This document shows, in pieces, positions 9,582 through 23,592 of a stretch of DNA of 64,000 nt. The DNA is from Petrolisthes cinctipes (Eukaryota > Arthropoda > Malacostraca > Decapoda > Porcellanidae): the NCBI GenBank assembly GCA_033782935.1, contig JAWQEG010000360.1, forward strand, positions 1,054,001-1,118,000. Reading direction: 5' to 3'. The first letter of the stretch is position 1. Each line of letters opens with the position of its first letter. Made by a program: the position numbers and the translations under genes. The notes under the pieces are model-generated. The model did no database searches. It had not been told where the DNA came from and saw only the letters and a list, made by a program, of their open reading frames with translations.

Positions 9582-10082
9582 ATATTTTGAAAATATTCTA
9601 GCACTGTGTAGGCATGTACAGATTGCTTCTGGGACCCCAAAATATTGAATTTTCGGGTGTTTTGAGCCTGAATTTGAGATATAAACGGGTACAGAAGATA
9701 CATGCACATATTGACTTTGGGCACCAAAAATATCGATTTTCAGCATGTTTTGGGCCTTAATTTTGAAAATACTCTAACACGGAGTAGGCATGTACAGATC
9801 GCTTCTGGGACCCCAAAATATCGAATTTTCGGGTGTTTAGGGCCAGAATTTGAGATAAAAACGGGTACAGAAGATGCATGCACATATCGACTTTTGGGCA
9901 CCTAAAAGATCGATTTTCAGTATGTTTTTGGCCTGTATTTTGAAAATACTCTAACACGGAGTAGGCATGTACAGATACCTTCTGGGACCTCTAAATATCG
10001 AATTTTCGGGTGTTTTGGGACTGAATTTGAGATATCGATTTTTTGGCACCTAAAATGTCGATTTTTAGCATGTTTTTAGCCT
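9582..10082 (+). repeat. Reference full-length 501-bp trimer T2 (A2-B2-C2)
   Basis: A2 (9582-9757) retains the 10 bp missing in A2', and is followed by B2 (9758-9934) and C2 (9935-10082). It shows that T2 exists in both 501-bp and 491-bp versions. B2 here has GAGATAAAAACGGG instead of GAGATATAAACGGG, a private change that reappears exactly 2997 bp downstream. Confidence 0.92.
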
Positions 10083-12578
10083 ATATTTTGAAAATATTCT
10101 AGCACTGTGTAGGCATGTACAGATTGCTTCTGGGACCCCAAAATATTGAATTTTCGGGTGTTTTGAGCCTGAATTTGAGATATAAACGGGTACAGAAGAT
10201 ACATGCACATATTGACTTTGGGCATCTAAAATATCGATTTTCAGCATGTTTTGGGCCTGTATTTTGAAAATACTCTAACACTGAGTAGGCATGTACAGAT
10301 TGCTTCTGGGACCCCAAAATATTGAATTTTCGGGTGTTTTGAGCCTGAATTTGAGATATAAACGGGTACTGAAGATGCATGCACTTATCGACTTTTGTGC
10401 ACCTAAAAGATCGATTTTCAGTATGTTTTGAGCATGTATTTTGAAAATACTCTAACACGGATTAGGCATGTACAGATCGCTTCTGGGACCCCTAAATATC
10501 GAATTTTCGGGTGTTTTGGGACTGAATTTGAGATATCGACTTTTTGGCACCTAAAAGATCGATTTTTAGCATGTTTTTAGCCTATACTTTGAAAATATTC
10601 TAGCACTGTGTAGGCATGTGCAGATTGCTTCTGGGACCCCAAAATATTGAATTTTCGGGTGTTTTGAGCCTGAATTTGAGATATAAACGGGTACAGAAGA
10701 TACATGCACATATTGACTTTGGGCATCTAAAATATCGATTTTCAGCATGTTTTGGGCCTGTATTTTGAAAATACTCTAACACTGAGTAGGCATGTACAGA
10801 TTGCTTCTGGGACCCCAAAATATTGAATTTTCGGGTGTTTTGAGCCTGAATTTGAGATATAAACGGGTACTGAAGATGCATGCACATATCGACTTTTGTG
10901 CACCTAAAAGATCGATTTTCAGTATGTTGTGAGCATGTATTTTGAAAATACTCTAACACGGAGTAGGCATGTACAGATCGCTTCTGGGACCCCTAAATAT
11001 CGAATTTTCGGGTGTTTTGGGACTGAATTTGAGATATCGACTTTTTGGCACCTAAAAGATCGATTTTTAGCATGTTTTTAGCCTATATTTTGAAAATATT
11101 CTAGCACTGTGTAGGCATGTACAGATTGCTTCTGGGACCCCAAAATATTGGTTTTTCGGGTGTTTTGAGCCTGAATTTGAGATATAAACGGGTACAGAAG
11201 ATACATGCACATATTGACTTTGGGCATCTAAAATATCGATTTTCAGCATGTTTTGGGCCTGTATTTTGAAAATACTCTAACACTGAGTAGGCATGTACAG
11301 ATTGCTTCTGGGACCCCAAAATATTGAATTTTCGGGTGTTTTGAGCCTGAATTTGAGATATAAACGGGTACTGAAGATGCATGCACATATCGACTTTTGT
11401 GCACCTAAAAGATCGATTTTCAGTATGTTTTGAGCATGTATTTTGAAAATACTCTAACACGGAGTAGGCATGTACAGATCGCTTCTGGGACCCCTAAATA
11501 TCGAATTTTTTGGGTGTTTTGGGACTGAATTTGAGATATCGACTTTTTGGCACCTAAAAGATCGATTTTTAGCATGTTTTTAGCCTATATTTTGAAAATA
11601 TTCTAGCACTGTACAGATTGCTTCTGGGACCCCAAAATATTGAATTTTCGGGTGTTTTGAGCCTGAATTTGAGATATAAACGGGTACAGAAGATACATGC
11701 ACATATTGACTTTGGGCACCAAAAATATCGATTTTCAGCATGTTTTGGGCCTGAATTTTGAAAATACTCTAACACGGAGTAGGCATGTACAGATCGCTTC
11801 TGGGACCCCAAAATATCGAATTTTCGGGTGTTTAGGGCCAGAATTTGAGATATAAACGGGTACAGAAGATGCATGCACATATCGACTTTTGGGCACCTAA
11901 AAGATCGATTTTCAGTATGTTTTTGGCCTATATTTTGAAAATACTCTAACACGGAGTAGGCATGTACAGATACCTTCTGGGACCTCTAAATATCGAATTT
12001 TCGGGTGTTTTGGGACTGAATTTGAGATATCGATTTTTTGGCACCTAAAATGTCGATTTTTAGCATGTTTTTAGCCTATATTTTGAAAATATTCTAGCAC
12101 TGTGTAGGCATGTACAGATTGCTTCTGGGACCCCAAAATATTGAATTTTCGGGTGTTTTGAGCCTGAATTTGAGATATAAACGGGTACAGAAGATACATG
12201 CACATATTGACTTTGGGCATCTAAAATATCGATTTTCAGCATGTTTTGGGCCTGTATTTTGAAAATACTCTAACACTGAGTAGGCATGTACAGATTGCTT
12301 CTGGGACCCCAAAATATTGAATTTTCGGGTGTTTTGAGCCTGAATTTGAGATATAAACGGGTACTGAAGATGCATGCACATATCGACTTTTGTGCACCTA
12401 AAAGATCGATTTTCAGTATGTTTTGAGCATGTATTTTGAAAATACTCTAACACGGAGTAGGCATGTACAGATCGCTTCTGGGACCCCTAAATATCGAATT
12501 TTCGGGTGTTTTGGGACTGAATTTGAGATATCGACTTTTTGGCACCTAAAAGATCGATTTTTAGCATGTTTTTAGCCT
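9582..12578 (+). repeat. HOR-b copy 1, 2997 bp, 18 monomers
   Basis: Tiles: T2 501 (9582), T1 501 (10083), T1 501 (10584), T1 502 (11085), T2' 491 (11587) and T1 501 (12078). The extra base is a T in CGAATTTTTTGGG near 11509. Marker variants are GAGATAAAAACGGG near 9855, a missing A in the TATACTTTG start of 10584, ATGTTGTGAGC near 10925 and ATATTGGTTTTTC near 11147. Confidence 0.92.
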
Positions 12579-15575
12579 ATATTTTGAAAATATTCTAGCA
12601 CTGAGTAGGCATGTACAGATTGCTTCTGGGACCCCAAAATATTGAATTTTCGGGTGTTTTGAACCTGAATTTGAGATATAAACGGGTACAGAAGATACAT
12701 GCACATATTGACTTTGGGCACCAAAAATATCGATTTTCAGCATGTTTTGGGCCTTAATTTTGAAAATACTCTAACACGGAGTAGGCATGTACAGATCGCT
12801 TCTGGGACCCCAAAATATCGAATTTTCGGGTGTTTAGGGCCAGAATTTGAGATAAAAACGGGTACAGAAGATGCATGCACATATCGACTTTTGGGCACCT
12901 AAAAGATCGATTTTCAGTATGTTTTTGGCCTGTATTTTGAAAATACTCTAACACGGAGTAGGCATGTACAGATACCTTCTGGGACCTCTAAATATCGAAT
13001 TTTCGGGTGTTTTGGGACTGAATTTGAGATATCGATTTTTTGGCACCTAAAATGTCGATTTTTAGCATGTTTTTAGCCTATATTTTGAAAATATTCTAGC
13101 ACTGTGTAGGCATGTACAGATTGCTTCTGGGACCCCAAAATATTGAATTTTCGGGTGTTTTGAGCCTGAATTTGAGATATAAACGGGTACAGAAGATACA
13201 TGCACATATTGACTTTGGGCATCTAAAATATCGATTTTCAGCATGTTTTGGGCCTGTATTTTGAAAATACTCTAACACTGAGTAGGCATGTACAGATTGC
13301 TTCTGGGACCCCAAAATATTGAATTTTCGGGTGTTTTGAGCCTGAATTTGAGATATAAACGGGTACTGAAGATGCATGCATTTATCGACTTTTGTGCACC
13401 TAAAAGATCGATTTTCAGTATGTTTTGAGCATGTATTTTGAAAATACTCTAACACGGATTAGGCATGTACAGATCGCTTCTGGGACCCCTAAATATCGAA
13501 TTTTCTGGTGTTTTGGGACTGAATTTGAGATATCGACTTTTTGGCACCTAAAAGATCGATTTTTAGCATGTTTTTAGCCTATACTTTGAAAATATTCTAG
13601 CACTGTGTAGGCATGTACAGATTGCTTCTGGGACCCCAAAATATTGAATTTTCGGGTGTTTTGAGCCTGAATTTGATATATAAACGGGTACAGAAGATAC
13701 ATGCACATATTGACTTTGGGCATCTAAAATATCGATTTTCAGCATGTTTTGGGCCTGTATTTTGAAAATACTCTAACACTAAGTAGGCATGTACAGATTG
13801 CTTCTGGGACCCCAAAATATTGAATTTTCGGGTGTTTTGAGCCTGAATTTGAGATATAAACGGGTACTGAAGATGCATGCACATATCGACTTTTGTGCAC
13901 CTAAAAGATCGATTTTCAGTATGTTGTGAGCATGTATTTTGAAAATACTCTAACACGGAGTAGGCATGTACAGATCGCTTCTGGGACCCCTAAATATCGA
14001 ATTTTCGGGTGTTTTGGGACTGAATTTGAGATATCGACTTTTTGGCACCTAAAAGATCGATTTTTAGCATGTTTTTAGCCTATATTTTGAAAATATTCTA
14101 GCACTGTGTAGGCATGTACAGATTGCTTCTGGGACCCCAAAATATTGGTTTTTCGGGTGTTTTGAGCCTGAATTTGAGATATAAACGGGTACAGAAGATA
14201 CATGCACATATTGACTTTGGGCATCTAAAATATCGATTTTCAGCATGTTTTGGGCCTGTATTTTGAAAATACTCTAACACTGAGTAGGCATGTACAGATT
14301 GCTTCTGGGACCCCAAAATATTGAATTTTCGGGTGTTTTGAGCCTGAATTTGAGATATAAACGGGTACTGAAGATGCATGCACATATCGACTTTTGTGCA
14401 CCTAAAAGATCGATTTTCAGTATGTTTTGAGCATGTATTTTGAAAATACTCTAACAGGGAGTAGGCATGTACAGATCGCTTCTGGGACCCCTAAATATCG
14501 AATTTTTTGGGTGTTTTGGGACTGAATTTGAGATATCGACTTTTTGGCACCTAAAAGATCGATTTTTAGCATGTTTTTAGCCTATATTTTGAAAATATTC
14601 TAGCACTGTACAGATTGCTTCTGGGACCCCAAAATATTGAATTTTCGGGTGTTTTGAGTCTGAATTTGAGATATAAACGGGTACAGAAGATACATGCACA
14701 TATTGACTTTGGGCATCTAAAATATCGATTTTCAGCATGTTTTGGGCCTGTATTTTGAAAATACTCTAACAGTGAGTAGGCATGTACAGATTGCTTCTGG
14801 GACCCCAAAATATTGAATTTTCGGGAGTTTTGAGCCTGAATTTGAGATATAAACGGGTACTGAAGATGCATGCACATATCGACTTTTGTGCACCTAAAAG
14901 ATCGATTTTCAGTATGTTTTGAGCATGTATTTTGAAAATACTCTAACACGGAGTAGGCATGTACAGATACCTTCTGGGACCTCTAAATATCGAATTTTCG
15001 GGTGTTATGGGACTGAATTTGAGATATAGATTTTTTGGCACCTATAATATCGATTTTTAGCATGTTTTTAGCCTATATTTTGAAAATATTCAAGCACTGT
15101 GTAGGCATGTACAGATTGCTTCTGGGACCCCAAAATATTGAATTTTCGGGTGTTTTGAGCCTGAATTTGATATATAAACGGGTACAGAAGATACATGCAC
15201 ATATTGACTTTGGGCATCTAAAATATCGATTTTCAGCATGTTTTGGGCCTGTATTTTGAAAATACTCTAACACTGAGTAGGCATGTACAGATTGCTTCTG
15301 GGACCCCAAAATATTGAATTTTCGGGTGTTTTGAGCCTGAATTTGAGATATAAACGGGTACTGAAGATGCATGCACATATCGACTTTTGTGCACCTAAAA
15401 GATCGATTTTCATTATGTTTTGAGCATGTATTTAGAAAATACTCTAACACGGATTAGGCATGTACAGATCGCTTCTGGGACCCCTAAATATCGAATTTTC
15501 GGGTGTTTTGGGACTGAATTTGAGATATCGACTTTTTGGCACCAAAAAGATCGATTTTTAGCATGTTTTTAGCCT
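12579..15575 (+). repeat. HOR-b copy 2, 2997 bp
   Basis: It starts 2997 bp after copy 1 and shares all the copy-1 markers at that offset (12852, 13583, 13922 and 14144, and the extra T near 14506). The last two trimers have changed subtype: 14584-15074 is A1'-B1-C2*, and 15075-15575 has an A with GATATATAAACGGG. C2* reads GTGTTATGGGACTG and CACCTATAATATCG. Replacement or conversion of the 3' third is likely. Confidence 0.9.
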
Positions 15576-18500
15576 ATATTTTGAAAATATTCTAGCACTG
15601 AGTAGGCATGTACAGATTGCTTCTGGGACCCCAAAATATTGAATTTTGGGGTGTTTTGAGCCTGAATTTGAGATATAAACGGGTACAGAAGATACATGCA
15701 CATATTGACTTTGGGCACCAAAAATATCGATTTTCAGCATGTTTTGGGCCTGAATTTTGAAAATACTCTAACACGGAGTAGGCATGTACAGATCGCTTCT
15801 GGGACCCCAAAATATCGAATTTTCGGGTGTTTAGGGCCAGAATTTGAGATATAAACGGGTACAGAAGATGCATGCACATATCGACTTTTGGGCACCTAAA
15901 AGATCGATTTTCAGTATGTTTTTGGCCTGTATTTTGAAAATACTCTAACACGGAGTAGGCATGTACAGATACCTTCTGGGACCTTTAAATATCGAATTTT
16001 CGGGTGTTATGGGACTGAATTTGAGATATAGATTTTTTGGCACCTATAATATCGATTTTTAGCATGTTTTTAGCCTATATTTTGAAAATATTCAAGCACT
16101 GCGTAGGCATGTACAGATTGCTTCTGGGACCCCAAAATATTGAATTTTCGGGTGTTTTGAGCCTGAATTTGATATATAAACGGGTACAGAAGATACATGC
16201 ACATATTGATTTGGGCATCTAAAATATCGATTTTCAGCATGTTTTGGGCCTGTATTTTGAAAATACTCTAACACTGAGTAGGCATATACAGATTGCTACT
16301 GGGACCCCAAAATATTGAATTTTCGGGTGTTTTGAGCCTGAATTTGAGATATAAACGGGTACTGAAGATGCATGCACATATCGAGTTTTGTGCACCTAAA
16401 AGATCGATTTTCAGTATGTTGTGAGCATGTATTTTGAAAATACTCTAACACGGAGTAGGCATGTACAGATCGCTTCTGGGACCCCTAAATATCGAATTTT
16501 CGGGTGTTTTGGGACTGAATTTGAGATATCGACTTTTTGGCACCTAAAAGATCGATTTTTAGCATGTTTTTAGCCTATATTTTGAAAATATTCTTGCACT
16601 GAGTAGGCATGTACAGATTGCTTCTGGGACCCCAAAATATTGAATTTTCGGGTGTTTTGAGCCTGAATTTGAGATATAAACGGGTACATAAGATACATGC
16701 ACATATTGACTTTGGGCACCAAAAATATCGATTTTCAGCATGTTTTGGGCATGAATTTTGAAAATACTCTAACACGGAGTAGGCATGTACAGATCGCTTC
16801 TGGGACCCCAAAATATCGAATTTTCGGGTGTTTAGGGCCAGAATTTGAGATATAAACGGGTACAGAAGATGCATGCACATATCGACTTTTGGGCACCTAA
16901 AAGATCGATTTTCAGTATGTTTCTGGCCTGTATTTTGAAAATACTCTAACAAGGAGTAGGCTTGTACAGATACCTTCTGGGACCTCTAAATATCGAATTT
17001 TCGGGTGTTTTGGGACTGAATTTGATATATCGATTTTTTGGCACCTAAAATGTCGATTTTTAGCATGTTTTTAGCCTATATTTTGAAAATATTCTAGCAC
17101 TGAGTAGGCACGTACAGATTGCTTCTGGGACCCCAAAATATTGAATTTTCGGGTGTTTTGAGCCTGAATTTGAGATATAAACGGGTACAGAAGATACATG
17201 CACATATTGACTTTGGGCACCAAAAATATCGATTTTCAGCATGTTTTGGGCCTGTATTTTGAAAATACTCTAACACTGAGCAGGCATGTACAGATTGCTT
17301 CTGGGACCCCAAAATATTGAATTTTCGGGTGTTTTGAGCCTGAATTTGAGATATAAACGGGTACTGAAGATGCATGCACATATCGACTTTTGTGCACCAA
17401 AAAGATAGATTTTCAGTATGTTGTGAGCATGTATTTTGAAAATACTCTAACACGGAGTAGGCATGTACAGATCGCTTCTGGGACCCCTAAATATCGAATT
17501 TTCGGGTGTTTTGGGACTGAATTTGAGATATCGACTTTTTGGCACCTAAAAGATCGATTTTTAGCATGTTTTTAGCCTATATTTTGAAAATATTCTAGCA
17601 CTGTGTAGGCATGTACAGATTGCTTCTGGGACCCCAAAATATTGAATTTTCGGGTGTTTTGAGCCTGAATTTGAGATATAAACGGGTACAGAAGATACAT
17701 GCACATATTGACTTTGGGCACCAAAAATATCGATTTTCAGCATGTTTTGTGCCTGAATTTTTAAAAAATACTCTAACACGGAGTAGGCATGTACAGATCG
17801 CTTCGGGGAGCCCAAAATAATGAATTTTCGGGTGTTTAGGGCCAGAATTTGAGATATAAACGGGTACAGAAGATGCATGCACATATCGACTTTTGGGCAC
17901 CTAAAAGATCGATTTTCAGTATGTTTTGAGCATGTATTTTGAAAATACTCTAACACGGATTAGGCATGTACAGATCGCTTCTGGGACCCCTAAATATCGA
18001 ATTTTCGGGTGTTTTGGGACTGAATTTGAGATATCGACTTTTTGGCACCTAAAAGATCGATTTTTAGCATGTTTTTAGCCTATACTTTGAAAATATTCTA
18101 GCACTGAGTAGGCATGTACAGATTGCTTCTGGGGCCGCAAAATATTGAATTTTCGGGTGTTTTGAGCCTGAATTTGAGATATAAACGGGTACAGAAGATA
18201 CATGCACATATTGACTTTGGGCATCTAAAATATCGATTTTCAGCATGTTTTGGGCCTGTATTTTGAAAATACTCTAACACTGAGTAGGCATGTACAGATT
18301 GCTTCTGGGACCCCAAAATATTGAATTTTCGGGTGTTTTGAGCCTGAATTTGAGATATAAACGGGTACTGAAGATGCATGCACATATCGACTTTTGTGCA
18401 CCTAAAAGATCGATTTTCAGTATGTTGTGAGCATGTATTTTGAAAATACTCTAACACGGATTAGGCATGTACAGATCGCTTCTGGGACCCCTAAATATCG

Positions 18501-18582
18501 AATTTTCGGGTGTTTTGGGACTGAATTTGAGATATCGACTTTTTGGCACCTAAAAGATCGATTTTTAGCATGTTTTTAGCCT
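15576..18582 (+). repeat. Trimer run, T1/T2 alternating, with small indels
   Basis: Tiles: 15576 (501, A2-B2-C2*), 16077 (500, A1-B1-C1, one base lost in ATTGATTTGGGC), 16577 (501, A2-B2-C2), 17078 (501, A2-B1-C1), 17579 (503, with two extra A in GAATTTTTAAAAAATACTC near 17757) and 18082 (501, A1-B1-C1 with GGGGCCGCAAAAT). No short HOR period is obvious here beyond the 1002-bp alternation at the start. Confidence 0.85.
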
Positions 18583-18935
18583 ATACTTTGAAAATATTCT
18601 AGCACTGAGTAGGCATGCACAGATTGCTTCTGGGGCCGCAAAATATTGAATTTTCGGGTGTTTTGAGCCTGAATTTGAGATATAAACGGGTACAGAAGAT
18701 ACATGCACATATTGACTTTGGGCACCAAAAATATCGATTTTCAGCATGTTTGGGGCCTGAATTTTGAAAATACTCTAACACGGAGTAGGCATGTACAGAT
18801 CGCTTCTGGGACCCCAAAATATCGAATTTTCGGGTGTTTAGGGCCAGAATTTGAGATATAAACGGGTACAGAAGATGCATGCACATATCGACTTTTGGGC
18901 ACCTAAAAGATCGATTTTCAGTATGTTTTTGGCCT
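18583..18935 (+). repeat. 353-bp A2-B2 dimer lacking its C monomer
   Basis: A2 (176) and B2 (177) are followed directly by a C1/A2 hybrid instead of a C. The C loss and the hybrid that follows are one event: exchange between a C and an A in register. Confidence 0.85.
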
Positions 18936-20438
18936 GTATTTTGAAAATACTCTAACACGGATTAGGCATGTACAGATCGCTTCTGGGACCCCAAAATATT
19001 GAATTTTCGGGTGTTTTGAGCCTGAATTTGAGATATAAACGGGTACAGAAGATACATGCACATATTGACTTTGGGCACCAAAAATATCGATTTTCAGCAT
19101 GTTTTGGGCCTTAATTTTGAAAATACTCTAACACGGAGTAGGCATGTACAGATCGCTTCTGGGACCCCAAAATATCGAATTTTCGGGTGTTTAGGGCCAG
19201 AATTTGAGATATAAACGGGTACAGAAGATGCATGCACATATCGACTTTTGGGCACCTAAAAGATCGATTTTCAGTATGTTTTTGGCCTGTATTTTGAAAA
19301 TACTCTAACACGGAGTAGGCATATACAGATACCTTCTGGGACCTCTAAATATCGAATTTTCGGGTGTTATGGGACTGAATTTGAGATATAGATTTTTTGG
19401 CACCTATAATATCGATTTTTACCATGTTTTTAGCCTATATTTTGAAAATATTCAAGCACTGTGTAGGCATGTACAGATTGCTTCTGGGACCCCAAAATAT
19501 TGAATTTTCGGGTGTTTTGAGCCTGAATTTGATATATAAACGGGTACAGAAGATACATGCACATATTGACTTTGGGCATCTAAAATATCGATTTTCAGCA
19601 TGTTTTGGGCCTGTATTTTGAAAATACTCTAACACTGAGTAGGCATGTACAGATTGCTTCTGGGACCCCAAAATATTGAATTTTCGGGTGTTTTGAGCCT
19701 GAATTTGAGATATAAACGGGTACTGAAGATGCATGCACATATCGACTTTTGTGCACCTAAAAGATCGATTTTCAGTATGTTTTGAGCATGTATTTTGAAA
19801 ATACTCTAACACGGAGTAGGCATGTACAGATCGCTTCTGGGACCCCTAAATATCGAATTTTCGGGTGTTTTGGGACTGAATTTGAGATATCGACTTTTTG
19901 GCACCTAAAAGATCGATTTTTAGCATGTTTTTAGCCTATATTTTGAAAATATTCTAGCACTGAGTAGGCATGTACAGATTGCTTCTGGGACCCCAAAATA
20001 TTGAATTTTCGGGTGTTTTGAGCCTGAATTTGAGATATAAACGGGTACAGAAGATACATGCACATATTGACTTTGGGCACCAAAAATATCGATTTTCAGC
20101 ATGTTTTGGGCCTGAATTTTGAAAATACTCTAACACGGAGTAGGCATGTACAGATCGCTTCTGGGAGCCCAAAATATTGAATTTTCGGGTGTTTAGGGCC
20201 AGAATTTGAGATATAAACGGGTACAGAAGATGCATGCACATATCGACTTTTGGGCACCTAAAAGATCGATTTTCAGTATGTTTTCAGCATGTATTTTCAG
20301 AATACTCTAACACGGATTAGGCATGTACAGATCGCTTCTGGGTCCCCTAAATATCGAATTTTCGGGTGTTTTGGGACTGAATTTGAGATATAGATTTTTT
20401 GGCACCTATAATATCGATTTTTAGCATGTTTTTAGCCT
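18936..20438 (+). repeat. Three trimers, the first headed by a C1/A2 hybrid
   Basis: Tiles: 18936 (501; the first monomer begins ACACGGATTAGG...AGATCGC like C1, then reads as A2), 19437 (501, T1 with the GATATATAAACGGG variant) and 19938 (501). In the last unit the palindrome is disrupted as GTATTTTCAGAATAC near 20291. 18936-19936 resembles 15576-16576, suggesting an older duplication of about 3360 bp. Confidence 0.83.
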
Positions 20439-22442
20439 ATATTTTGAAAATATTCTAGCACTGTGTAGGCATGTACAGATTGCTTCTGGGGCCCCAAAAT
20501 ATTGAATTTTCGGGTGTTTTGAGCCTGAATTTGAGATATAAACGGGTACAGAAGATACATGCACATATTGACTTTGGGCATCTAAAATATCGATTTTCAG
20601 CATGTTTTTGGGCCTGTATTTTGAAAATACTCTAACACTGAGTAGGCATGTACAGATTGCTTCTGGGACCCCAAAATATTGAATTTTCGGGTGTTTAGGG
20701 CCAGAATTTGAGATATAAACGGGTACAGAAGATGCATGCACATATCGACTTTTGGGCACCTAAAAGATCGATTTTCAGTATGTTTTTGGCCTGTAATTTG
20801 AAAATACTCTAACACGGAGTAGGCATGTACAGATACCTTCTGGGACCTCTAAATATCGAATTTTCGGGTGTTTTGGGACTGAATTTGAGATATAGATTTT
20901 TTGGCACCTATAATATCGATTTTTAGCATGTTTTTAGCCTATATTTTGAAAATATTCTAGCACTGTGTAGGCATGTACAGATTGCTTCTGGGACCAAAAA
21001 ATATTGAATTTTCGGATGTTTTGAGCCTGAATTTGAGATATAAACGGGTACAGAAGATACATGCACATATTGACTTTGGGCACCAAAAATATCGATTTTC
21101 AGCATGTTTTGGGCCTGTATTTTGAAAATACTCTAACACGGAGTAGGCATGTACAGATCGCTTCTGGGACCCCAAAATATTGAATTTTCGGGTGTTTAGG
21201 GCCAGAATTTGAGATATAAACGGGTACAGAAGATGCATGCACATATCGACTTTTGGGCACCTAAAAGATCGATTTTCAGTATGTTTTGAGCATGTATTTT
21301 GAAAATACTCTAACACGGATTAGGCATGTACAGATCGCTTCTGGGACCCCTAAATATCGAATTTTCGGGTGTTTTGGGACTGAATTTGAGATATCGACTT
21401 TTTGGCACCTAAAAGATCGATTTTTAGCATGTTTTTAGCCTATACTTTGAAAATATTCTAGCACTGAGTAGGCATGCACAGATTGCTTCTGGGGCCGCAA
21501 AATATTGAATTTTCGGGTGTTTTGAGCCTGAATTTGAGATATAAACGGGTACAGAAGATACATGCACATATTGACTTTGGGCACCAAAAATATCGATTTT
21601 CAGCATGTTTTGGGCCTGTATTTTGAAAATACTCTAACACTGAGTAGGCATGTACAGATTGCTTCTGGGCCCCAATATATTGAATTTTCGGGTGTTTTGA
21701 GCCTGAATTTGAGATATAAACGGGTACTGAAGATGCATGCACATATTGACTTTTGTGCACCTAAAAGATCGATTTTCAGTATGTTTTGAGCATGTATTTT
21801 GAAAATACTCTAACACGGAGTAGGCATGTACAGATCGCCTATGGGACCCCTAAATATCGAATTTTCTGGTGTTTTGGGACTGAATTTGAGATATCGACTT
21901 TTTGGCACCTAAAAGATCGATTTTTAGCATGTTTTTAGCCTATATTTTGAAAATATTCTTGCACTGAGTATTCATGTACAGATTGCTTCTGGGACCCCAA
22001 AATATTGATTTTTCGGGTGTTTTGAGCCTGAATTTGAGATATAAACGGGTACAGAAGATACATGCACATATTGACTTTGGGCATCTAAAATATCGATTTT
22101 CAGCATGTTTTGGGACTGTATTTTGAAAATACTCTAACACTGAGTAGGCATGTACAGATTGCTTCTGGGACCCCAAAATATTGAATTTTCGGGTGTTTTG
22201 AGCCTGAATTTGAGATATAAACGGGTACTGAAGATGCATGCACATATCGACTTTTGTGCACCTAAAAGATCGATTTTCAGTATGTTTTGAGCATGTATTT
22301 TGAAAATACTCTAACACGGAGTAGGCATGTACAGATCGCTTCTGGTACCCCTAAATATCGAATTTTCGGGTGTTTTGGGACTGAATTTGAGATATCGACT
22401 TTTTGGCACCTAAAAGATCGATTTTTAGCTTGTTTTTAGCCT
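20439..22442 (+). repeat. Four trimers, two related to block X downstream
   Basis: Tiles: 20439 (502, extra T in CATGTTTTTGGGCCTG), 20941 (501, with GGGACCAAAAAATATTG and TTTTCGGATG), 21442 (500, one base lost in GGGCCCCAATATATTG) and 21942 (501). The first two reappear about 5484 bp downstream at 25923 and 26425 with the same unusual bases, so they share ancestry with block X. Confidence 0.85.
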
Positions 22443-23091
22443 ATATTTTGAAAATATTCTAGCACTGAGTAGGCATGTACAGATTGCTTCTGGGACCCCA
22501 AAATATTGAATTTTCAGGTGTTTTGAGCCTGAATTTGAGATATAAACGGGTACAGAAGATCCATGCACATATTGACTTTGGGCACCAAAAATATCGATTT
22601 TCAGCATGTTTTGGGCCTGAATTTTGAAAATACTCTAACACGGAGTAGGCATGTACAGATCGCTTCTGGGACCTCTAAATATCGAATTTTCGGGTGTTTT
22701 GGGACTGAATTTGAGATATCGATTTTTTGGCACCTAAAACGTCGATTTTTAGCATGTTTTTAGCCTATATTTTGAAAATATTCTAGCACTGAGTAGGCAT
22801 GTACAGATCGCTTCTGGGACCCCAAAATATCGAATTTTCGGGTGTTTAGAGCCAGAATTTGAGATATAAACGGGTACAGAAGATGCATGCACATATCGAC
22901 TTTTGGGCACCTAAAAGATCGATTTTCAGTATGTTTTTGGCCTGTATTTTGAAAATACTCTAACACGGAGTAGGCATGTACAGATACCTTCTAGGACCTC
23001 TAAATATCGAATTTTGGGGTGTTTTGGGACTGAATTTGAGATATAGATTTTTTGGCACCTATAATATCGATTTTTAGCATGTTTTTAGCCT
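22443..23091 (+). repeat. Two consecutive dimers, A2-C2 and A/B2-C2
   Basis: 22443-22766 is A2 (176) followed directly by C2 (148), with no B. 22767-23091 is an A/B2 hybrid (177) with C2 (148). This is one of the few places where B, not A, is lost. C2 here has AAAACGTCG instead of AAAATGTCG near 22738. Confidence 0.85.
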
Positions 23092-23592
23092 GTATTTTGA
23101 AAATATTCTAGCACTGTGTAGGCATGTACAGATTGCTTCTGGGACCCCAAAATATTGAATTTTCGGGTGTTTTGAGCCTGAATTTGAGATATAAACGGGT
23201 ACAGAAGATACATGCACATATTGACTTTGGGCATCTAAAATATCTATTTTCAGCATGTTTTGGGCCTGTATTTTGAAAATACTCTAACACTGAGTAGGCA
23301 TGTACAGATTGCTTCTGGGACCCCAAAATATTGAATTTTCGGGTGTTTTGAGCCTGAATTTGAGATATAAACGGGTACTGAAGATGCATGCACATATCGA
23401 CTTTTGTGCACCTAAAAGATCGATTTTCAGTATGTTTTGAGCATGTATTTTGAAAATACTCTAACACGGATTAGGCATGTACAGATCGCTTCTGAGACCC
23501 CTAAATATCGAATTTTCGGGTGTTTTGGGACTGAATTTGAGATATCGACTTTTTGGCACCTAAAAGATCGATTTTTAGCATGTTTTTAGCCT
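23092..23592 (+). repeat. T1 trimer at the left edge of the super-repeat
   Basis: An ordinary A1-B1-C1 unit. From about the middle of B1 (near 23350) onward it is almost identical to sequence 11,837 bp downstream; before that, the two diverge in monomer subtype. The left boundary of the long duplication therefore falls inside this trimer. Confidence 0.8.
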
